From Halioglobus sp. (lineage in GTDB: Bacteria > Pseudomonadota > Gammaproteobacteria > Pseudomonadales > Halieaceae): a stretch of DNA of 38,229 bases. Location: contig JARFQU010000002.1 of assembly GCA_029287595.1 (NCBI GenBank), positions 1 through 38,229 of the forward strand. The letters are read 5' to 3'. A program made the position numbers and the translations under genes. Below are positions 35,861 through 38,229 of the stretch, piece by piece (the first letter of the stretch is position 1; the number at the start of each line of letters is the position of its first letter). A model generated the notes under the pieces. That model saw nothing but the letters and a program-made list of their open reading frames with translations, ran no database searches and was not told the DNA's origin.

Positions 35861-36635
35861 CCAACTCACCCCCGGCCACCAGGCCATCCGGTTCACGCAG
35901 GCCATAGCGACGCTCCCTGCGACTGTAATCCGCCAGCGCCCGGGCAAATTCAAGCTCACCGAAATCCGGCCACAAGGTATTGGAAAAATAAAGCTCGGTA
36001 TAAGCAAAGTGCCACAGCATGAAGTTGCTGATACGGGCGTCTCCACCGGTGCGAATACACAGATCCGGCTGTGGCAGATCGCCTAGGGCTACCGTGCTGT
36101 CTATCAATTCGGGGGTAATCTGCTCCGGCTGCAGCTGGCCCCGCTGCACCTGCCGGGCAAGCTGGCGCGCCGCCTGGGCGATATCCCAACGGCCGCCATA
36201 GTCTACGGCGATTACCATGGTAGCGCCCTTGTTGTGCTGGGTAAGATGTTCGGCCTGACGCATCAGTTTCTGCAGTCGTGCACTGAAGCGATCGCGCTTG
36301 CCGATAAAGCGCATGCGGATACCGTCCTTATGCAGTTCCCTGACCTCGTTGCGCAGGTAGACAGATAGCAGTGCGAGCAGGGCCCTGACCTCGGGCATCG
36401 GCCTACCCCAGTTTTCGCTGCTGAAGGCGAACAGGGTCAGAACTTCCACGCCATGGTGTTGGCAGGCGCGCAGTATTTCTCGCACGGCCTCCACGCCCGC
36501 CCGGTGTCCGGTGGGCCCGGGAACGCCTTCACGCGCAGCCCAGCGATTATTACCATCCATAATGATGGCAACATGGCGGGGAACGACAGTTATGAGGCTG
36601 TCTAGAGCACTTGCTTCGCTATCAGGTTCGGACAC
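35853..36635 (-). CDS. uppS: Undecaprenyl diphosphate synthase
   Basis: UppS extends farnesyl diphosphate with eight isoprene units in cis to give the carrier lipid for peptidoglycan and O-antigen. The 260-residue product has the catalytic loop VAIIMDGNNRWA with Asp27, the FAFSSENWGRP segment, and the C-terminal RTGGDARISNFMLW and ELYFSNTLWPDF motifs. It begins at a GTG with only a weak ribosome site, 17 bases after frr, so it probably depends on the upstream gene's translation. Confidence 0.97.
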   Translation of the reverse strand: MSEPDSEASALDSLITVVPRHVAIIMDGNNRWAAREGVPGPTGHRAGVEAVREILRACQHHGVEVLTLFAFSSENWGRPMPEVRALLALLSVYLRNEVRELHKDGIRMRFIGKRDRFSARLQKLMRQAEHLTQHNKGATMVIAVDYGGRWDIAQAARQLARQVQRGQLQPEQITPELIDSTVALGDLPQPDLCIRTGGDARISNFMLWHFAYTELYFSNTLWPDFGELEFARALADYSRRERRYGLREPDGLVAGGELDA

Positions 36636-36652
36636 GAATTCGCCGTTCGAAC

Positions 36653-37210
36653 CTAAATTTCCATCAGGTCGGCTTCTTTCACGGCCAACTGCTTTTCGAT
36701 CTGCGCCACATAGCCGTCGGTCAATTTCTGCACCGCTTCCTGCCCACGGCGCTCATCGTCCTCGCTGATTTCCTTATCCTTGACCAGTTCCTTGAGCATT
36801 GCCATCGCATCGCGGCGCGCGTTGCGCACCGATACACGGGCGGATTCCGCTTCATGGCGCGCCTGACGGATAAAACCCTTACGCGTTTCTTCTGTCAGCA
36901 TGGGCATGGGTATACGGATAACCTCCCCGGCGGTGGCGGGATTGAGGCCTAGATCAGACTTCATGATGGCCTTTTCGATGTCCGGAATCATCGATTTGTC
37001 CCATGCGGTCAGGGACAGGGTGCGGGCGTCTTCGACGTTGATGTTAGCCATCTGGTTAATCGGTGTCGAGGCACCGTAATATTCTACTTTCAGGCCATCC
37101 AGCAAACTGGGATGGGCGCGCCCGGTGCGAATCTTGTTGAAATTATGGTTCAGCGCTTCCACGCTTTTCTCCATGCGCTCGCGGGCTTCTGATTTTATGT
37201 CGTCAATCAC
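36653..37210 (-). CDS. frr: Ribosome recycling factor
   Basis: This factor splits the post-termination ribosome together with EF-G. The 185-residue product has exactly the usual length and the family segments [52 protein letters not shown] and [10 protein letters not shown]. It starts at a GTG with a strong GGGAGGA site; a nearby ATG three bases upstream is out of frame and ends after four codons. It follows pyrH by 27 bases. Confidence 0.98.
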   Translation of the reverse strand: MIDDIKSEARERMEKSVEALNHNFNKIRTGRAHPSLLDGLKVEYYGASTPINQMANINVEDARTLSLTAWDKSMIPDIEKAIMKSDLGLNPATAGEVIRIPMPMLTEETRKGFIRQARHEAESARVSVRNARRDAMAMLKELVKDKEISEDDERRGQEAVQKLTDGYVAQIEKQLAVKEADLMEI

Positions 37211-37237
37211 TTTCCATTTTCCTCCCGGGCAAACCCG

Positions 37238-37963
37238 CTATTCGATCAGAGTACCGTCCTGGCCGCCCCTGACTATGTTCAGCAGTGCGCCTCTCTTTTC
37301 CATTTCGAACACGCGCACCGGCATGTTGTGATCCCGGCACAGGCAGATAGCCGTCAAATCCATCACCTCGAGTTTTTTATCCAATACCTCGTCATAGGTA
37401 AGACGGTCGTACTTGATCGCATCCTTGACCTTCATGGGGTCTGCGGAATACACGCCATCTACCTTGGTGGCCTTGAGTACCAGTTCTGCCCCGACTTCAA
37501 TCCCGCGAAGGCAGGCCGACGAATCCGTGGTAAAAAACGGGTTACCGGTGCCGGCGGAAAAAATAACCACATCACCATTGCTCAGTGCCCGAATCGCCTT
37601 GCGGCTGTCGTAGTGATCGACCACGCCGCTCATGGGAATAGCGGACATCACCTGGGTGGCGATATTGCTGCGCTCCAGCGCATCGCGCAGGGCCAGGGCA
37701 TTCATTACGGTGGCCAGCATCCCCATATGGTCCCCGGTTACCCGGTCCAGACCCGCCGACTGCAGCGCCGCACCGCGAAACAGGTTGCCACCGCCAACCA
37801 CCAGGCCAACCTGCACGCCGATACCCACCAACTGACCCACTTCAAGGGCCATCTGGTCAAGGATTTTAGGGTCGATGCCAAAGTTCTCCTTGCCAGTCAA
37901 CGCTTCGCCGCTAAGCTTGAGCAAAATGCGTTTGTACTTCTTGTCGACCGTTCCCGTTGGCAT
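37238..37963 (-). CDS. pyrH: Uridylate kinase
   Basis: PyrH phosphorylates UMP to UDP and is allosterically controlled by GTP and UTP. The start is the ATG at 37963 ([16 protein letters not shown]), six bases after GGAGAGG, which gives 241 residues, the E. coli length. Another ATG two codons upstream sits directly on that site. Motifs are [53 protein letters not shown] and the C-terminal [19 protein letters not shown]. The usual upstream neighbour tsf is not seen in the 260 bases left in the window. Confidence 0.97.
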   Translation of the reverse strand: MPTGTVDKKYKRILLKLSGEALTGKENFGIDPKILDQMALEVGQLVGIGVQVGLVVGGGNLFRGAALQSAGLDRVTGDHMGMLATVMNALALRDALERSNIATQVMSAIPMSGVVDHYDSRKAIRALSNGDVVIFSAGTGNPFFTTDSSACLRGIEVGAELVLKATKVDGVYSADPMKVKDAIKYDRLTYDEVLDKKLEVMDLTAICLCRDHNMPVRVFEMEKRGALLNIVRGGQDGTLIE

Positions 37964-38115
37964 AAACATCCTCTCCAAAACTGGAGCGTATCTTACAGGA
38001 CATCTGGCCATCTCCCTAGTGCCGCCCGGCAAAATTCTCATTTGCCCACTGCGCGAATTTGCGCCTCGCCGCCGCAGCTACTGCTGAGCAGGAAAGCCGG
38101 GCAGGCAAAAAAGGT

Positions 38116-38229
38116 TCATCGCTTATTAGCGGGGTGGTTGGCTAGGTGATCTTTAGCGCTATGCGGCCAGCTCGATCGCGCTATACCCCCGGCGTTCCGA
38201 ACCCCAGTCACTTCGGTGGTACACCGCGA
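38116..38229 (-). other. Partial open frame at the window edge, unrecognised
   Basis: A minus-strand frame enters from the right edge and ends at a TGA at 38116-38118, giving 37 residues rich in Ser, Arg, His and Ala. It does not resemble the C-terminus of elongation factor Ts, the expected neighbour of pyrH. Another frame in the same stretch ends in SAIELAA, and a plus-strand frame is also open to the edge, so coding is not established. The remaining bases between here and pyrH (37970-38115) hold no feature I can support beyond a short six-base-pair hairpin at 38028-38046. Confidence 0.25.

Noticed and set aside
35861-36046. N-terminal extension of cdsA into uppS
   Set aside because: The extension does not look like a CdsA N-terminus and has no ribosome site, while the ATG at 35860 has a strong one and gives the normal length.
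38028-38130. Terminator between an upstream gene and pyrH
   Set aside because: A run of six T on the minus strand exists, but the nearest hairpins have only four to six base pairs and are not adjacent to it.
38160-38229. tmRNA tag-like peptide ending in ELAA, or a tRNA-like T-loop at the right edge
   Set aside because: The peptide does not match known gammaproteobacterial tags and no acceptor or anticodon stem could be folded around the T-loop-like bases.

Overview
The window reads as chromosome of an aerobic, Gram-negative gammaproteobacterium. The evidence is an outer-membrane assembly and lipid A operon in the Pseudomonas-type order (pyrH-frr-uppS-cdsA-dxr-rseP-bamA-skp-lpxD-fabZ-lpxA-lpxB-rnhB-dnaE), a TonB-dependent receptor, a homodimeric (AceE-type) pyruvate dehydrogenase E1 and an RND pump. 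The accessory catabolic genes would suit a marine Cellvibrionales/Halieaceae-like lineage, but that placement is inference. No rRNA, tRNA, CRISPR array, phage or insertion sequence was recognised.

Layout. 1-122: the 3' end of an unrecognised gene. 233-2722 (+): a TonB-dependent receptor closed by a clear intrinsic terminator. 2844-2936: a striking inverted and direct repeat in the convergent gap. 3019-7167 (-): alpha/beta hydrolase, DUF2141 secreted protein and an orphan aceE with no E2 or E3 partner. 7397-14864: a putative catabolic island. An isochorismatase-type amidohydrolase (+) faces a minus-strand run transcribed as CaiB-type CoA-transferase, histidine-rich NicO/UreH-like metal permease, HMG-CoA-lyase-like enzyme, HyuA and HyuB. 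15109-19408 (+): an RND adaptor and pump pair. 19680-20438 (+): two small unrecognised proteins. 20478-21606 (-): a DUF1244 protein and an SDR oxidoreductase. 21673-37963 (-): the long conserved housekeeping block from dnaE back to pyrH. 37970-38229 holds no recognised gene.

How the genes work together. The pyrH-dnaE block couples UMP kinase and ribosome recycling to isoprenoid precursor synthesis (dxr), the undecaprenyl carrier (uppS), phospholipid synthesis (cdsA), envelope-stress proteolysis (rseP), outer-membrane protein assembly (bamA, skp), lipid A synthesis (lpxD, fabZ, lpxA, lpxB) and replication (rnhB, dnaE). Many of its genes overlap or nearly abut, so it probably behaves as one or a few long transcription units. 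The 7.4-14.9 kb island is the most interesting part: an ATP-dependent HyuA/HyuB enzyme, an amidohydrolase, a CoA-transferase and an acyl-CoA lyase sit with a metal permease translationally coupled to the CoA-transferase. That suggests an uncharacterised pathway for a nitrogenous or branched carbonyl compound.
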